Shown: positions 21,048-33,210 of the stretch, piece by piece
Layout of the letters: each line of letters opens with the position of its first letter
Numbering within the stretch: position 1 is the stretch's first letter
Translations under genes and position numbers: made by a program
Assembly: GCA_012934845.2 (NCBI GenBank)
Contig: WNNJ02003217.1
Location: 1-64,000 of the forward strand
DNA from: Pomphorhynchus laevis
Taxonomy: Eukaryota; Acanthocephala; Palaeacanthocephala; Echinorhynchida; Pomphorhynchidae
Length of the DNA: 64,000 bases
Direction: 5' to 3'
The notes under the pieces: generated by a model
Databases searched by the model: none
Told to the model about the DNA's origin: nothing
The model's input: the letters and a program-made list of their open reading frames with translations, nothing else

Positions 21048-22571
21048 GCAAGCGCTTTTTCGTAAATCGAGACGAGGGAATTTTGAAACGAAATGGGCCG
21101 CAGGTCTTTAGGTTAAGATACCGGATACTTTTTGGGTAAAAAATTCCTTTTACTAACATTGATGCCGGTTACATCAAATGGGGTGGCTAATAGCATTGTG
21201 ACGGCCACCTTGCTTCTTTTATCGACTGTCAAAAGCTGACAGACCCGAGAAGAAAGTGGAGCGACGGATTTGAAGGTGCTCGGAAGAGGCCCATAGGAGT
21301 TAAGAATATCTGTGACAGATAAATCCCTACTCCTGAAGTCTCCCCAAGGCGGGATTGGTTGCGGAGATTGCGTGGCTCCATAATATATGTAGCGCAAGTG
21401 ATTCCTCCAAAACTTTATCAAGGCCTTTACTGACGATCTAACCCATAAACCTATCCTTGAATATCTTCCAAAAGGAAGACTGAGAAGGGTTAAGACGAGC
21501 GATACTCGTCCTATCCCTATTCAGCTGGAACCAGTATCTGGTGCGCCTTTGTTCATTTGAGAGGCCGTCTATCTGCAGAAGAGAGATTAGGGAGGTTCAG
21601 TAGTTTAGCTAGGACCTTGAGTTTTGTCGAAGTGGGACTGAAAATGCGACCTTTATAGGTTGTCGAAAGCAACGCGGTAGCTTGCGAAGAGAGATATAAA
21701 TTAAATTCGGTCAAATTCTCATTATCAATTCGGGGGAAGCGTTAAATAGCTGCCTGGAAGAAAGCCACTCTGATCGGGTCAAAGTGGAATCTTCTACAAA
21801 GCAGCGTATCCTCTTCTATCGGCCAACCAATTAGATCATGAGATGTGGTTAGATGTTGTTGCGACTGCTCCGTGCAGAAGGGTTTTAACAACCACCTCTC
21901 ATGCAGCAGTAATAAGTCGAATAGTGAATTCGTTGATGTGCAATAAAAGGTGGCTGACTGTGGTTTGTGAATAAGATAACCGTTCCTGGCTCTGCGGAGT
22001 GCTGTATTGATCCAACGAATAGTTCTGTCGTTGAAGTCAACTAGTAACATGTCATATGCCGACGTCTATAATCCCATCCAGGAGGTCACTGTTCTTGTGA
22101 ATCTCCCCTGGACGAATGTGACATTGGCTAGACTGAGGCGTTTTTCATTCTTAACGAGTGAAACTACTAGACAAGACAGGGCTGGACAAGAGTAATTTAG
22201 CAAGAGGGAAGACCTTAAGAAGCACTTAACTAAGGTCAAGAGTCCTTGAGAAGAAGAGGAGTGAGGTGGGTTATATACGGAGTATAGTGGGAATATATGT
22301 GCTTAGGGGTAAATCGAGTAATGTCCTGGGGGAGACGGATAGACCGCGTCTCCTGAAGAACTAACACATCTGCGTCTCTACCGGATAAAAGTCTAAGGGC
22401 AGAAGCACCTTCCGAATTCTACTGAAGAATATTCAGTGAAAAAGGCTTGAGTTTACTCGCCATTGTGGAAGATCAGTTGGACGGGAGCCACCAGCCTAGA
22501 CAGAACAGGTGCCGGGCGGATTACCCCCTTGCCACTAGCCCCATCGGGGCCAGAGCACCCTGGGCAATATC

Positions 22572-23683
22572 TTAATTTCCCCGGGAGTTGTTCTTATTTA
22601 GGGGTGTACCTACCTTTAAGGGTTGGACTTTCGGCACAGATGCTCGTCTTTTCTTAGATTGGTTCAAAATCGTAGCAGCCGGCATTGGAGACGTGCACAT
22701 AACGGCCGAGACGAAATTTGTCAGCAAATTCTGCATAGACGCGATTGCTTCAGAATTTTTAGCATTTATGACCTTAAAAATTTCAGCATCGGACATTCTG
22801 GAATCTTCGTTATTCGTCTTGAGGGCGACAAAAAAAGATTTAAGTCGTGACCCAACGAAACGGTTCTTGTAGGATTTAAAAGCAGCACAGCGCCTAGACC
22901 ACGCTGAGTGCAAGCCATGACAGTTAGAGCACACTACAGGCGCAGTGCATTCATTTCTTTCAGACAAACTCGGACAAGACTTTTTTCCGCAGACCCCACA
23001 GTTGGTGGTTGAGCAGCATGAAGATTTCCAGTGCCCCCACTTGTGGCAAGCAGAGCGGTGCGGGAATGTCAGATCATCATATTCCACCAGAAGGAAGACT
23101 AGATTATATCCCAGAAACTGGTTGGCACTACTCATCGAAAGAATTTCAGCTCGGTTGAGCTCCGCAGAGCAGAACGCGATGGAAAGATCTTTTCCTTCCT
23201 TCTCCTTTAATTGTCGAAGATTAGTTAATTTGAACTTTTTTTGAAGTGAATTCAGGTCTTCAGGCTCCAATTGCAATGGGAAGTTAGAAATCTTGAGTGT
23301 AGCCATTATAGGCTTGATTAAAATAGTTGCAATTTTAGAGAATTTTTCTTTGAAAAACTTACTATATTCTTGTAATAGTTCCGGTGATGAAAAAGAGATT
23401 CTAATCGAGTTATCGTACAATTTGACATTGCTAAAAATAATTCTTTCTGAGTATTTTAGAGCAAAATCTCTAGAAACGTTCGAAACAGTAAGTGTTTTTT
23501 CAACGGTTTCGTCGCTGTTATAATGGCCAAATTTGCCATTTTCTTGGCAGTAGTAAGAACCTCCTCAACAGTAATAGAAGAACAAACAGTACTAACTTTG
23601 TCGTTGTTCACTTGGTTCAGAAAAATACCTTTAGTCGTAGAAATATCGTTGAAATTAGACGAAATCTGATCCAGTCTTTCCAT
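22572..23683 (-). CDS. LINE B ORF1 (B2), zinc-knuckle protein
   Basis: The main frame is 23420-22572 (282 residues); the N-terminus lies in another frame at 23683-23456, so one frameshift separates them. After an RNA-binding-like half (MATLKISNFPLQLEPEDL to FLGYNLVFLLVEYDDL) come the knuckles CHKWGHWKSSC (first Cys of the knuckle lost to Ser-Ala), CGVCGKKSCPSLSERNEC and CSNCHGLHSAWSRRC. A basic tail ends in the Ser/Pro-rich KKRRASVPKVQPLKVG. It is the best ORF1 of this family in the window. Confidence 0.75.
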
Positions 23684-23730
23684 ATTTTTACTTTAAAAAT
23701 GCTTTTGCTTGCTTTTGATGCTCCGACAGT

Positions 23731-25084
23731 TGTTTCGACTATCAGTCCGCGGATCAAATTTTTTCACTTAATTACTGCTTACATAAGTAATTAAATCCAT
23801 GACATTGGTAAAGCTTAGATATTGGTAGGTGTCCTTTGTTTTTCAGCCTGCATAAAATGCAAGGTAATATCTACGTCTTTTAGAGTTTAAGTTATCGATC
23901 CAACCATAAAGTAAGTTTGATAATACAACTCATAAGTTGTATTTAAAACTGTATAGTTGCAAACGAGATGAAAATTATTATGAAAATTATGAAAATAATG
24001 AAGATAGATAAAACAGCCTGTTTGAATATAAAATATGTTTAACAATTATTGGATCTGGATCAAAGAAAGGGGGAAAATTACTTCTGTAATTTTCTGAAGA
24101 TGCTAACAGAAGTTAGCAAAATATCAAAAATAATTTCTTCTTTTCTTTGATCCAGCTCTAATAATTATTTATATAAATATTAATAATATACAATAATATA
24201 ATAATATAATAATCATAATAAGAATCCGTTGTTTCGATATATACTCAACCCTATGTAGATAAGGTATACATAATTTATTAAGTTTATTAATAGAAAAATT
24301 TAACAAACTCCCGCTGTTTTGGTAAACAGAAATCAGCATCTCCAGGTTAATGTTGAAGTGGTCAGCAGAGTCGATATAGCTTTTTTTTCTCATTTTCTTT
24401 GAACTTATTCTTTAAGATTAAGTTAAAAAGATAAAATAAAAGGTTAATAAGATCACGATTCTTATTTAACATAATCGTGATTAATGTGTTTGTTCAAGGA
24501 GTAATTTCTAATTAGGCCTCACTTCTGAATGAATTAAAGTCGTAAACTTCGAATAAAGTTTAAAAATAGGCTTGTTGGGTGAATTGCTTATTATTTTCGT
24601 AAAGCAATGTGTTCAGTTGGCAGTTGCCAGTTTAAAGTGTTGTGGACGACAGCATTTTTATCAATACTCGATTTTTATACAAAGTGTTTTACAGAAACGA
24701 TGCTAATTTTCTAGTCAGAATAATCTAATTCTGTTATTATGCTATAAACTTAAAGAAGTAGCAAATTTCCGCTTCCTAATTAAGGTTTCTAGTCAACTCA
24801 TGTTTTATTAATACAACATAATTTTAGAAACATTATTGAACAGAAAAAAAGAGAAATCAAGAAAAATGATTGGTCAATTATGTATATTTGATGATAGCAT
24901 TAAATTCCTTGTTTAAACTACGTTTCTTATTGGTCAGAACCTGCAAGAATATTTTCTAGTATTTCGAATTTTTAAGTATACGACATGCTGTTGATGGATA
25001 AGTTAATAAAACACCATGTATACTGTGAAAACATAATATTTTATATGATAATATAATGTTTTATAAATAAAAACTTTATATTTT
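23731..25084. other. AT-rich non-coding DNA with one MITE
   Basis: Contains only the MITE at 24048-24168 and no supportable coding frame. Confidence 0.5.
24048..24168. mobile_element. MITE-like element, short form
   Basis: About 120 bp. Starts CTGGATCAAAGAAAGGGGG and ends TTCTTTGATCCAGCTCTAAT, with one internal GCTAACAGAAGTTAGC. It is the minimal member of the family. Confidence 0.7.
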
Positions 25085-25240
25085 CAAATATCCAGGGATT
25101 ATCAGTCATGGTTGAACGACATGACAAATCATTTTAATATTTCGCTAGTTTCTACAATCATCTTAACAAAATTAACATAAAAATAAAAAATTACATAAAT
25201 AAAGTTTCTTGTCGGCTTGCAAATTGATGCTGAAATCAAA
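25085..25240. repeat. Dispersed repeat E
   Basis: GACAAATCATTTTAATATTT, AAATTAACATAAAAATAAA and ATAAAGTTTCTTGTCGG match separate blocks at 34461-34559, 34858-34920 and 35683-35735. There the blocks adjoin the Penelope-like N-terminal repeat, so E may be flanking or untranslated sequence of that element. Confidence 0.55.
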
Positions 25241-25569
25241 ATCCTTGCTAACCCTTGTTCATGTAACATTTTCGTTTGTAGGGACCACAGCAAACAAAAC
25301 AAAACAACGAAACTAAAACACACAAAATTTACAACAAAAGTACAACACATATGTATTCACAACAAAACAATAAAAATAACTTTGTTGAGAAAATCATTAT
25401 TATTAAGGGGCCATAAAATGCTCTAACAGACGATCGCCTAACAAAATTCCTCAGAATGGTCTCGAAGACAATCAAACAATCAAATCGCAATTATCAACGA
25501 ACCTGGTCAGACGCACCCTCAGTCATCAGAGTCGATTTTCTCGAATAGCAACATCCAACCCAACAAACA

Positions 25570-28290
25570 ATGATATCACCCGAAGTTCCCATCGAAAGAT
25601 ATAGTTCCGTCAATACCATCGTTGATATTTACAATGAAGTTATCCAATGGAGGCCAAACCTACTCAGACTGCCCGCCTGCAACATTAGCAATATGATCAT
25701 AGAAACCCTATCTAAATTTTACTTAAAAGTTGGATCAAACAAGGCTGGCGAACCTTCAGCACTCAAATCAGCCAGGTGTCGCTAGTTCGCAAAACCCTCG
25801 AACGGAGGTTTACTCATTGGCAACAAAAGAATTTTAGTGAACTCTTCATCAAAGCAAAATACCACCAACGCAACTTGCAGCTGCAAACTAAATCAATCAC
25901 CCATGATTGGAACAAGCGTTATAGAAAAATGATGGTACAAGGAAAGATAACCGCCGGAACGCACGTACTCGAAGACAAAACAAAGTTTACGGTCCTGTCA
26001 CCAGACTGTCAAATGAACGCAAAATCTGTCAAAACCATGCTTCAGGATTTGCATCCGCCCGCTGTCGAACCTTCCTCCGATATTTTACTATCCGCCATAC
26101 ATAGAAAGTCGAAAGATCATCATGTCTGCCGATTTTATACACTTGACGAAAATACCATCATCAGAGCATGCAAACAGACACATGGAGGTGCTGGGCCATC
26201 CGGTCTTGATGCATTTGCTTGGCGACACATGCTTACCGATTTGGTACTCAATCTAAAAACCTGGCCAGGTCCCTTGCCGGTTCGGCGATCCGCATCGCGA
26301 CTGAGTAGTTCGGTACAGGGTCTCTCGAAGCTTTACCGCATGCAGACTAATCGCACTAGCAAAGAAAACAGGCGGAATTAGACCAATAGGTATATGTGAC
26401 ACATTCCGACGCATTATAAGCAAGACAATCCTGCATATTATTTTCACAGACATAGAAGACGTTTGTGATAAAGTGCAACTTGCCGCAGGTTACAAAAGTG
26501 GCATCGACTACGCCGTAGACTCGCTCCGTAGCGCATAACGTGAACATCCTGACATCTGCTTGATGGCAATCGACGCCTCCAACGCTTTTAACTCAATGAA
26601 TCGAGCTGCATCTCTTCACAATATAGAACACGTTTGTCCATCCCTCCATTGCGCTTTGCTCAATTTATACCAAAACCCAGCACAGCTCACTCTAGGTGGT
26701 AGCAGTATATACTCGCTGGAAGGCTTCACTCAAGGTGACCCCTTCGCAATAGCTGGTTTCTCAATAGTATCCCTTCCGCTAATCGACACAATACAACAGT
26801 CCCTTCCAAACATAAATCAGAAATGGTATGCCAATGATGCCAACTTTGTCGGTTACCCAGATCAATTAAAAAGTTTGGGAAATTCTAGTCAAGGAAGACC
26901 GAAATACTGATACCACGTAAACGCGTTGAAATCTCAGATACTCTCACACAGTCCACTATGTCAAAACAATCTGCCATCTCCACAAATTCGTCAAAGATCG
27001 GCCGGCTTGTCAATTCTTGGTTCACCTGTAGGTTCACTTGAGTATGAACAAGAAGCGATCACCCAACATCTAAAAAATTAGAACCTCCTCGCCACTCGCC
27101 TGACATCAGTCGCCAAGATAGATCCGCAAGTCGCTTTTACAGGACTTACCCGGGCTATTCAAGCAAAGTGGACCCGCGTACTACGAACTTGTCAATGCCA
27201 ACCCGTATGGCTAGCAGAATTGTCGGAAGCATTAAAATTAAGCCTTCTACCAGAGATATCGAGAAACTCGTGCGTTGATGAATGATATACAATTCTAAAC
27301 TCTTCGCTTAAGCTAGGTGGCATTGAAGTATTTGACCCGTCTTTCATGGTACACATAGACTACGAAGCGTCTATACAAATTTGTTCTACGTATGACAGCA
27401 ATCCAGGCGGAAACGCCCTACGTGATAGACAGAGAATCATGTCCAAGCGGATCTCAACCCGCCGGGTCATGGCTTTCCAAGAGCGCATCACTCAATCACT
27501 CATTTATCATAACCCGGCACTTTAAAACATTCTAGCACACGCATCAAGAGACGGTGTGTCTGCCTGGTTAAGCGCCCTGCCTCTAAAAAACAAAAACTTC
27601 CACTTAAACTCTAACGAATTCACCGATGTCATTTCAACGCGATATGGTTTAATGCCAACCAACCTGGTCGGTAAACACTGCCCATGTGGAGCTAAATTAG
27701 AGGTCGGACATGCCCTCTCATGCAGAAAAGGTTGCCTCCAAACCATGAAGCACAAGCGTTACGTGACATAATTGCTCATGAACTAACCAGTGTGTGTCAC
27801 AGCGTGGAAATCGTACCACAATTATCCCCAGTTCCTGACAACCTTACATTTAACGCGTCAAACACTTCAAGAGAATATGGAGTAAGGCTAGACGTGGTAA
27901 GAACAGGACTCAACGACACACGGGATGAACGGACATTCTTGGATGTCAGTGTCTTTTCCATTTTTGCTCAATCGTTTTCTAACCGAGCCCTCTCGTCCTC
28001 GTTCGAGTACAACGAGAACAGGAAAATTTCTAAATACGAAGAAAGAGTGATAACAGTCGAGAAAGGTTCGTTTATACCATTTATCCTATCATCGTCAGGT
28101 GGACTAGGAGATCGCACTCGATCTTTAATAAAACAATCGCTACTGCAAAATCAAGACTGACCCTCACTAGCTACGCCGACATAATATCAAACCTTGAAAG
28201 CAGGTTGTCGTTTGAAGTGGCCCGTGCTTAATCCGCGTGCCTCCGAGCCCCGAAAAGTTCGAGAGGGAACGCGCAAACTAACATTCAATA
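25570..28290 (+). mobile_element. RT element with zinc knuckle and restriction-like nuclease (D1)
   Basis: The frames run N-terminal region (25570-26381), RT palm (26560-26910), thumb (about 26940-27500) and C-terminus (27556-28160). Signatures are GGAGPSGLDAFAWRHML before the palm, MAIDASNAFNSMNR (motif A), EGFTQGDPFAI (motif B) and WYANDANFVG (motif C, YADD as YAND). The C-terminal knuckle is CPCGAKLEVGHALSC, followed by RLDVV and FLDVSVFS, spaced like a PD-(D/E)XK nuclease. Zinc knuckle plus such a nuclease is the plan of R2/CRE-type non-LTR elements; the exact clade is not certain. Degraded, with several breaks. Confidence 0.7.
27556..28160 (+). CDS. D1 C-terminal knuckle and nuclease region
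   Basis: Two overlapping frames. The first (27556-27771) reads SAWLSALPLKNKNFHLN then the knuckle C-x-C-x8-H-x4-C. The second (27720-28160) reads HEAQALRDIIAHEL, then the LD and D of the likely nuclease site, IFAQSFSNRALSSSF and EKGSFIPFILSSSGGLG. Wording of this kind is widespread in invertebrate RT proteins. The two frames overlap by 52 bp, so a single frameshift parts them. Confidence 0.65.
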
Positions 28291-28655
28291 AATTTAAATT
28301 TTATTTAACATTCAAAGATTTTCAAAATTGATTGTTTTTCGAAAAAAAAGATTATCTTAAAAAATAAAGAAATTAAATAACAAAATAGAGAAAACCAAAG
28401 CATTTTAAACAAAAGATTGCAAACATAATTTATGTTATATAAATATAAAATTAAAAAATAAAAAACATTTTCGTTTATCATCAAAGGCTTTCGTTTATAT
28501 TAATTTTAAAGTTAAGTCAGCTTTATTACACACCATTAAGTTATCTTTTAGTTTGTTAAAATTAAACGCTGCTAATATCTAACGTTTAAACATGCTGGAT
28601 TCTATTGATAATATAGTAGGTAGTTCCATCGAAATCAATTTTGTGATCATTAAAA
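28291..28655. other. AT-rich non-coding DNA
   Basis: No feature seen. A block near 28421-28510 (CATAATTTATGTTATATAAA) recurs near 29007, so the acidic repeat is flanked by a short direct repeat. Confidence 0.5.
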
Positions 28656-28990
28656 ATGCTATGTTCAACTGAACGCTTTGAACGCCGTCTTAAACATTCC
28701 TTGTTTAATGTTTTCAATGCGATGGGTGTTTTGCGTTTTTACACTGACCATATCAAAGTCAACCCCATAACTATAAGCCCAGGTGTCCTCACAATCCTCA
28801 TCACTGTCATTTCCAGTTCTGCTATCTGTAAGAGCATAATCACAATCGCTTTCGATTTCAGTTCTGTAATCAGAAAAGTCTCCAGATCGTTCATCATCAT
28901 CGTTAATAGATCCCACGTTTATTCATCCATGAACTTACACAGTGCCTATGCTTATATAGTTCATAAGTTACGGTTGTGATGAACTATCTG
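28656..28990 (-). other. Second copy of the acidic repeat
   Basis: The minus frame 28916-28665 reads GSINDDDERSGDFSDYR, SDEDCEDTWAYSYGVD and then FDMVSVKTQNTHRIENIK. The last part corresponds to the minus-strand frame at 4669-4941, the first part to the plus-strand frame there. Diverged by many substitutions. Flanking DNA is AT-rich. Confidence 0.6.
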
Positions 28991-29304
28991 TCGATAGTTG
29001 CAAACATAATTTATGTTATATAAATATAAAATTAAAAAATATAAAAATAATTTTTTCTGTTACAATCAAAGGCTTTCGTTTATGTTAATTTTAAAGTAGA
29101 GTCATTAACCTTAATGATAAAAATAATTACGAAAAAAAATATTAATGAGAAAAAAATTATTATACTCTTGTTCGACAGAATTGTAGTCGTTTCACAGCAG
29201 TATTTGGTGGTTACTTTCCTTCTTTTTCTGTCAGTTTACGAAATTTTGTAGTTTTATACTGACTCAGTTATGCTTATTTTCTTAAAAATAAATATTCTTT
29301 TCTT

Positions 29305-29850
29305 TTAAATTATACTCCTGTTCTGTTGAAGGACCAAAAATATGAATTTTATTAGTTCTGATTTTATATAAAGCCTTTTAACCGCCAACTCTGGAAATAG
29401 GTTTTCTCTTGATGTGTCAATTATAAAGCCATCACGTTCTTTCGTCTCGACAAAATCGAAGCAGATCAAATTGTTTTGTAAAAACAATGAGCTAGCAGCA
29501 TCTACTTTCTAAGTGTTTGGGGGTATTTGAATATTACGAAACAACATTAGGTTTTAATCCAACTTTTATAAAAGCTGATATTTTCAAAGTATTGTTCTGA
29601 AGAATGCTAACGAGTACATCTAAAAAAGTTAAAGAATCATTTTGCTTCTCTGGCATTTTCCATTGTATGTTTCTATCAAAACTATTTAAATTAGATAACA
29701 ACAGGTTTGTGTCATCGTTAGGATTTCCTTCAAGTAGTAAATTACACACTATCCTTATGGCTTTAAATGTAGGTAAATAAAATTTAACTTGAATGCATCT
29801 GTGAGGTGAAATTCTTCTGGTTGTGGCACAGTAATTGTTAAATTTAGTTT
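29305..29850 (-). mobile_element. Penelope-like RT fragment
   Basis: On the minus strand LLLEGNPNDDTNLLLSNLN is followed by IQWKMPEKQNDSLTFLDVLV (29749-29534). A F-L-D-V motif after a block predicted to end the palm is typical of Penelope-like RTs (the n.xLPFLDv region). Upstream, GCCACAACCAGAAGAATTTC resembles the tail of the 17.4-kb SINE. Only a fragment; broken. Confidence 0.5.
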
Positions 29851-30408
29851 GACTTCTTAAGGTATTATCACATGATATTTTTTAATTATTTGTTATTTAT
29901 AAGTTCATTCAAGTTTATCCGTAGCTACAAAACAATTTCCTTTGTTAGCCTAATATGCTACTAGGTCATTATCTTTTAATTATTTTTTTACAATGGTTTA
30001 AGTCTTTTCCAGTCTTTTATGATTATCCGAAGCACATTTTCTAATTTCAATTTAATGCATGATGGTAAATAATGTATTAAAGGAGAGGAATAACAAGTTT
30101 CTTATAAAGAACAATTGTAGAATTGTTCTTTCTTAACATTCAATCGGGTGTAAAATTGGGTCTAGATCTAACAAACTCTTAGAATTTTCACCTTAAAATA
30201 TGACCTCGTTTGATTTTTTTTATTAAACGAGGTATTATTTGGATCATAACTTAACGAATTTAATTTCTTACCAAACAAAAAAAACAAACATTTCTACAAC
30301 GTTTAGACTTCAAATTATAATTATCAATATTAAACATATTAATAAGATAATTTTCAAACAATTCAAAATGTAAAACAGAAATTAATAAAATAACATCAAA
30401 ATACAAAA
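29851..30408. other. AT-rich non-coding DNA
   Basis: No coding frame. A hairpin AAGAACAATTGTAGAATTGTTCTT is centred near 30121. Confidence 0.5.
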
Positions 30409-30722
30409 TTTAAGAAAATCTAATAAACTTATTCAGCAATTAAAACTCACAATTAATAGCAAAATTTATGAGCTGCAAACGTACCGTTACGGAGAAATAA
30501 CCGTCACGAGAATCTTTTATTTCGCAGGTAATCCTGGCACAACTTGGAGCGATCTCATTATCTCTACAAGCCTTTAAAAACTTGGTAGACGCTATTGTAT
30601 TTATGATTCTGTCTTCGTTTCTCTCAAACTTTCGCGTAATTTTCAAAGCGGTAGTTTCAAAACACCGCCTAATTATTAGAAATATATCCATCCTGATATG
30701 TATTTAAATTTTTTAATATTTA
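30409..30722 (-). mobile_element. Penelope-like N-terminal repeat X, copy 1
   Basis: It carries an 83-residue minus frame (30691-30440): ITRKFERNEDRIINTIAS, then FLKACRDNEIAPSCARI. The pattern of a basic helix followed by FLxxCxxxxIxP resembles the N-terminal region of many Penelope-like proteins; this is from memory of the family, not a search. An almost identical copy lies at 34560-34860 and a partial one at 35531-35682. Confidence 0.5.
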
Positions 30723-31167
30723 TATTTTAATAATCACTTCTTCTCATTGCGTAGGCCTCAAATCCATGGGGATCTGAGCCCCCAACCAATCCAACACGCC
30801 GCTTTCCGATTGAACCACCCGGGGTCTTTCACACCCCGAATAATCCAATCGGCGCGGACGATGCTGGGTAAACGAGAGACGAGGAGCTTAAGAAACCTTA
30901 GCCTTTGCTCTGGGGGACGTCCTCTAGAGAAGACGACTAATCCCAAGATAGCCCAGGTACCCCAAAGGCGCAACTGGGTTTTTCCATTCAACGACAGATG
31001 CTGGGCCCGTTTCAGAGCCCAACTAGCTCTCTTCAGGATACGTTTAAGGCTATCTAGGTCGGCTTTAGCCGACCAGTTCACCGAAACGGTGAACCCCAGG
31101 TATTTTACTCGACTTGTGAAGGTAGGGAGTGGTTCAGAGGCAAATATGGAGGAGAGCGCAGAGAGTG

Positions 31168-31677
31168 CTAGTCTCTTAAGTTTTTGCTTTGTCGCGGGGA
31201 GCCATGAAAGACAACCACCTGTGATTTAGCGGAGTTTAGAATAAGATTGGACTTGGGTAACTGGTCTTTTAATCTTAAAAAGAAACGGCTGATGTCTGAG
31301 ACTACGTCCTTACACCTGTGTCCAGAGAACAGGGCTGTGGTGTCATCGGCGTACACCACTAGACGTTGCTGTCGTTTAAATATTTTGAATAGATTAATGG
31401 AGGCATCAAGATATAAGATAGGAGAGAGAGGGGAACCTTGAGGCACACCCGTAATAGGGTAGAACTGACGCGCATCAGGGTCATCATCATAGTAAAATCG
31501 CTTGGTATACAGCAGTATCTCCACCCTGTTAACAATTCTTGCAGGCAACCCGGGGGACCTGAGAGAAGAGATAACAAAAGGTATTGATATACGGTCAAAT
31601 GCAGCGGAAAAATCAATGAAAACAGCCACAACGAGTTGATGGCTATACTCTCGACAGAACCGTTGCACCTCACCCAC
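31168..31677 (-). CDS. LINE B ORF2 reverse transcriptase palm (B3)
   Basis: All three palm motifs look whole: AVFIDFSAAFDRISIPF (A), GVPQGSPLSPILY (B) and VVYADDTTALFSG (C, intact YADD). The thumb follows in another frame (31081-30758) with WSAKADLDSLKRILKRA and ends in the 3' UTR. The finger motifs upstream (about 31906-31690) lie in yet another frame. Confidence 0.8.
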   Translation of the reverse strand: MGEVQRFCREYSHQLVVAVFIDFSAAFDRISIPFVISSLRSPGLPARIVNRVEILLYTKRFYYDDDPDARQFYPITGVPQGSPLSPILYLDASINLFKIFKRQQRLVVYADDTTALFSGHRCKDVVSDISRFFLRLKDQLPKSNLILNSAKSQVVVFHGSPRQSKNLRD

Positions 31678-31905
31678 TGCTGAATGGACCGAGCGACTTT
31701 TGACGAACCCATGGAAACCGGGTGGGATTAAATTTCGCTTACTTAGATGATCGCAGATTCTACGCGCAAGCGCTTTTTCGTAGATCGAAACGAGGGAATT
31801 TTGAATCGAAATTGGCCGCAGGTCTTTAGGACATGAGACCGGATGCTATTTTGGAATAAAAATTCTTTTGCTAATGTTGATGCCGGCCACATCGGATGGG
31901 GTTGC

Positions 31906-33180
31906 TCATAGCATTGTTACAGCCACCTCCCTTCTTTGATCAGCTGTCAAAAGCTGACATACACGAGAAGAGAGTGGAGCGACGGAATTGGAGGTGCCCT
32001 GTAGAGGCCCCCAGGCGTTGAGAATATCTGGCACAGATAAGTCTCTACTCCTGAAGTCTCCCCAGAGCGGGATTGGTTGCGGTGATTGAGTGGCTCCATA
32101 ATTATGTAGGGCTAGTGACTCCTCCAAAACTCTGTCAAGGCCTATACTACCAATCCACTCCACAGCCTTATCCCTCCAGCAAACAAACTTCTCCCTCTTG
32201 AATATCTTCCAGAAGGAAGACTGAGAAGGGTTAAGACGAGCGATACTCGCCCTATCCCTACTCAGCTGGAACCAGTATCTGGTGCGCCAGTACTCGTTCG
32301 AGATAGTCTGTTTGGCAGAAGAAGAGAGAGAATGAAGGTTAAGTAGTCTAGCTAGGACCTTGAGTTTTGTCGGAGTGGGACAAAAAACTCGACCTTTATA
32401 GGTTGTCGAGAGAAACGCGGTAGCTTGCGAAGAGAGATAGGAGTTAAATTCGGTTAAACTCTCATTACCAATTCGGGGAAAGCGTTGGATGGCTGCATGG
32501 AAGAAAGCCACTCTGTTCGGATCAAAGTGGAATCTTCTTCGAAGCAGCGTATCCTCCTCTATCCGCCAACGAATTAAATCATGAGAGGTGGACAGATGTT
32601 GACGCGATTGCTCGGTACAGAGGGGTTTAAACAACCGCCTCTTATGTAGCAATAGTAAGTCGAGGAGTGAATTCGTTGATGTGCAATGAAAGGTTGGGGA
32701 GGGTGGTTTATGAATAAGATAATCGTTCCTGGCTCTGCATAGGGCTGCATTAATCCAACGACCAGTTCTGTCGTTGAAGTCACCTAGTATCATGTCATAG
32801 CCGCCGTCAATAATCCCATCCAGAAGGTCACGGTTCTTGTGAATCTCCCCTGGACGAATGAAAACGTTGGCAAGACTGATGCGTTTACCGTTCTTAACGA
32901 GTGAGACTACTAGACAAGACAGGGCTGGACAAGAGTAATTTAGCAAGAGGGAAGATCTTAAAGAGCACTTAACTAAGGTCAAGAGTCCTTGAGAAGAAGA
33001 TGAATGAGGCGGGGTTATGTACGGAGTATAGTGTGAATAAATGTGCCTAGAAATAAATCGAGTAATGTCCTGGGGGAGACGGATAGACCGCGTCTCCTGA
33101 AGGACTATGACATCTGCGTCTCTACCAGATAAAAGTCTAAGGGCAGAAGCACCTCCCGAATTCCACTGAAGAATATTCAG
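31906..33180 (-). CDS. LINE B ORF2 endonuclease and linker (B3)
   Basis: A 358-residue frame (32982-31906), with the N-terminal motifs just upstream in a neighbouring frame (NILQWNSGGASAL, VIVLQETRSIRLPQD; about 33180-33000). The main frame has LANVFIRPGEIHKNRDLL, MILGDFNDRTGRWINAAL (D-x-N), STNSLLDLLLLH and TSHDLIRW. The last stands where SDH is normally found, with Ser-His in place of Asp-His spacing. A linker with FWKIFKREKFVCWRDKA leads to the RT. Confidence 0.75.
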   Translation of the reverse strand: MNILQWNSGGASALRLLSGRDADVIVLQETRSIRLPQDITRFISRHIYSHYTPYITPPHSSSSQGLLTLVKCSLRSSLLLNYSCPALSCLVVSLVKNGKRISLANVFIRPGEIHKNRDLLDGIIDGGYDMILGDFNDRTGRWINAALCRARNDYLIHKPPSPTFHCTSTNSLLDLLLLHKRRLFKPLCTEQSRQHLSTSHDLIRWRIEEDTLLRRRFHFDPNRVAFFHAAIQRFPRIGNESLTEFNSYLSSQATAFLSTTYKGRVFCPTPTKLKVLARLLNLHSLSSSAKQTISNEYWRTRYWFQLSRDRASIARLNPSQSSFWKIFKREKFVCWRDKAVEWIGSIGLDRVLEESLALHNYGATQSPQPIPLWGDFRSRDLSVPDILNAWGPLQGTSNSVAPLSSRVCQLLTADQRREVAVTML

Positions 33181-33210
33181 TGAAAAGGCTCAGGCTTACT
33201 CACCATTGTG

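Larger units (their letters stand above)
19120..23730 (-). mobile_element. LINE B copy B2 with duplicated RT 3' half
   Basis: Read from 23730 down: ORF1 (23683-22572), endonuclease (about 22450-21470), RT start (21421-21100) and RT palm to 3' end. The 897-bp palm-to-thumb part occurs twice in direct tandem (19254-20150 and 20151-21047). The 3' end (CCATGGAGATCTGAGC near 19141) matches B3 and B4. Several frameshifts and stops; it reads as an old copy. Confidence 0.8.

Noticed and set aside
28656-28979. 107-residue plus-strand ORF at the acidic repeat
   Set aside because: Lies antisense to the frame shared with the first copy; the shared residues are on the minus strand.
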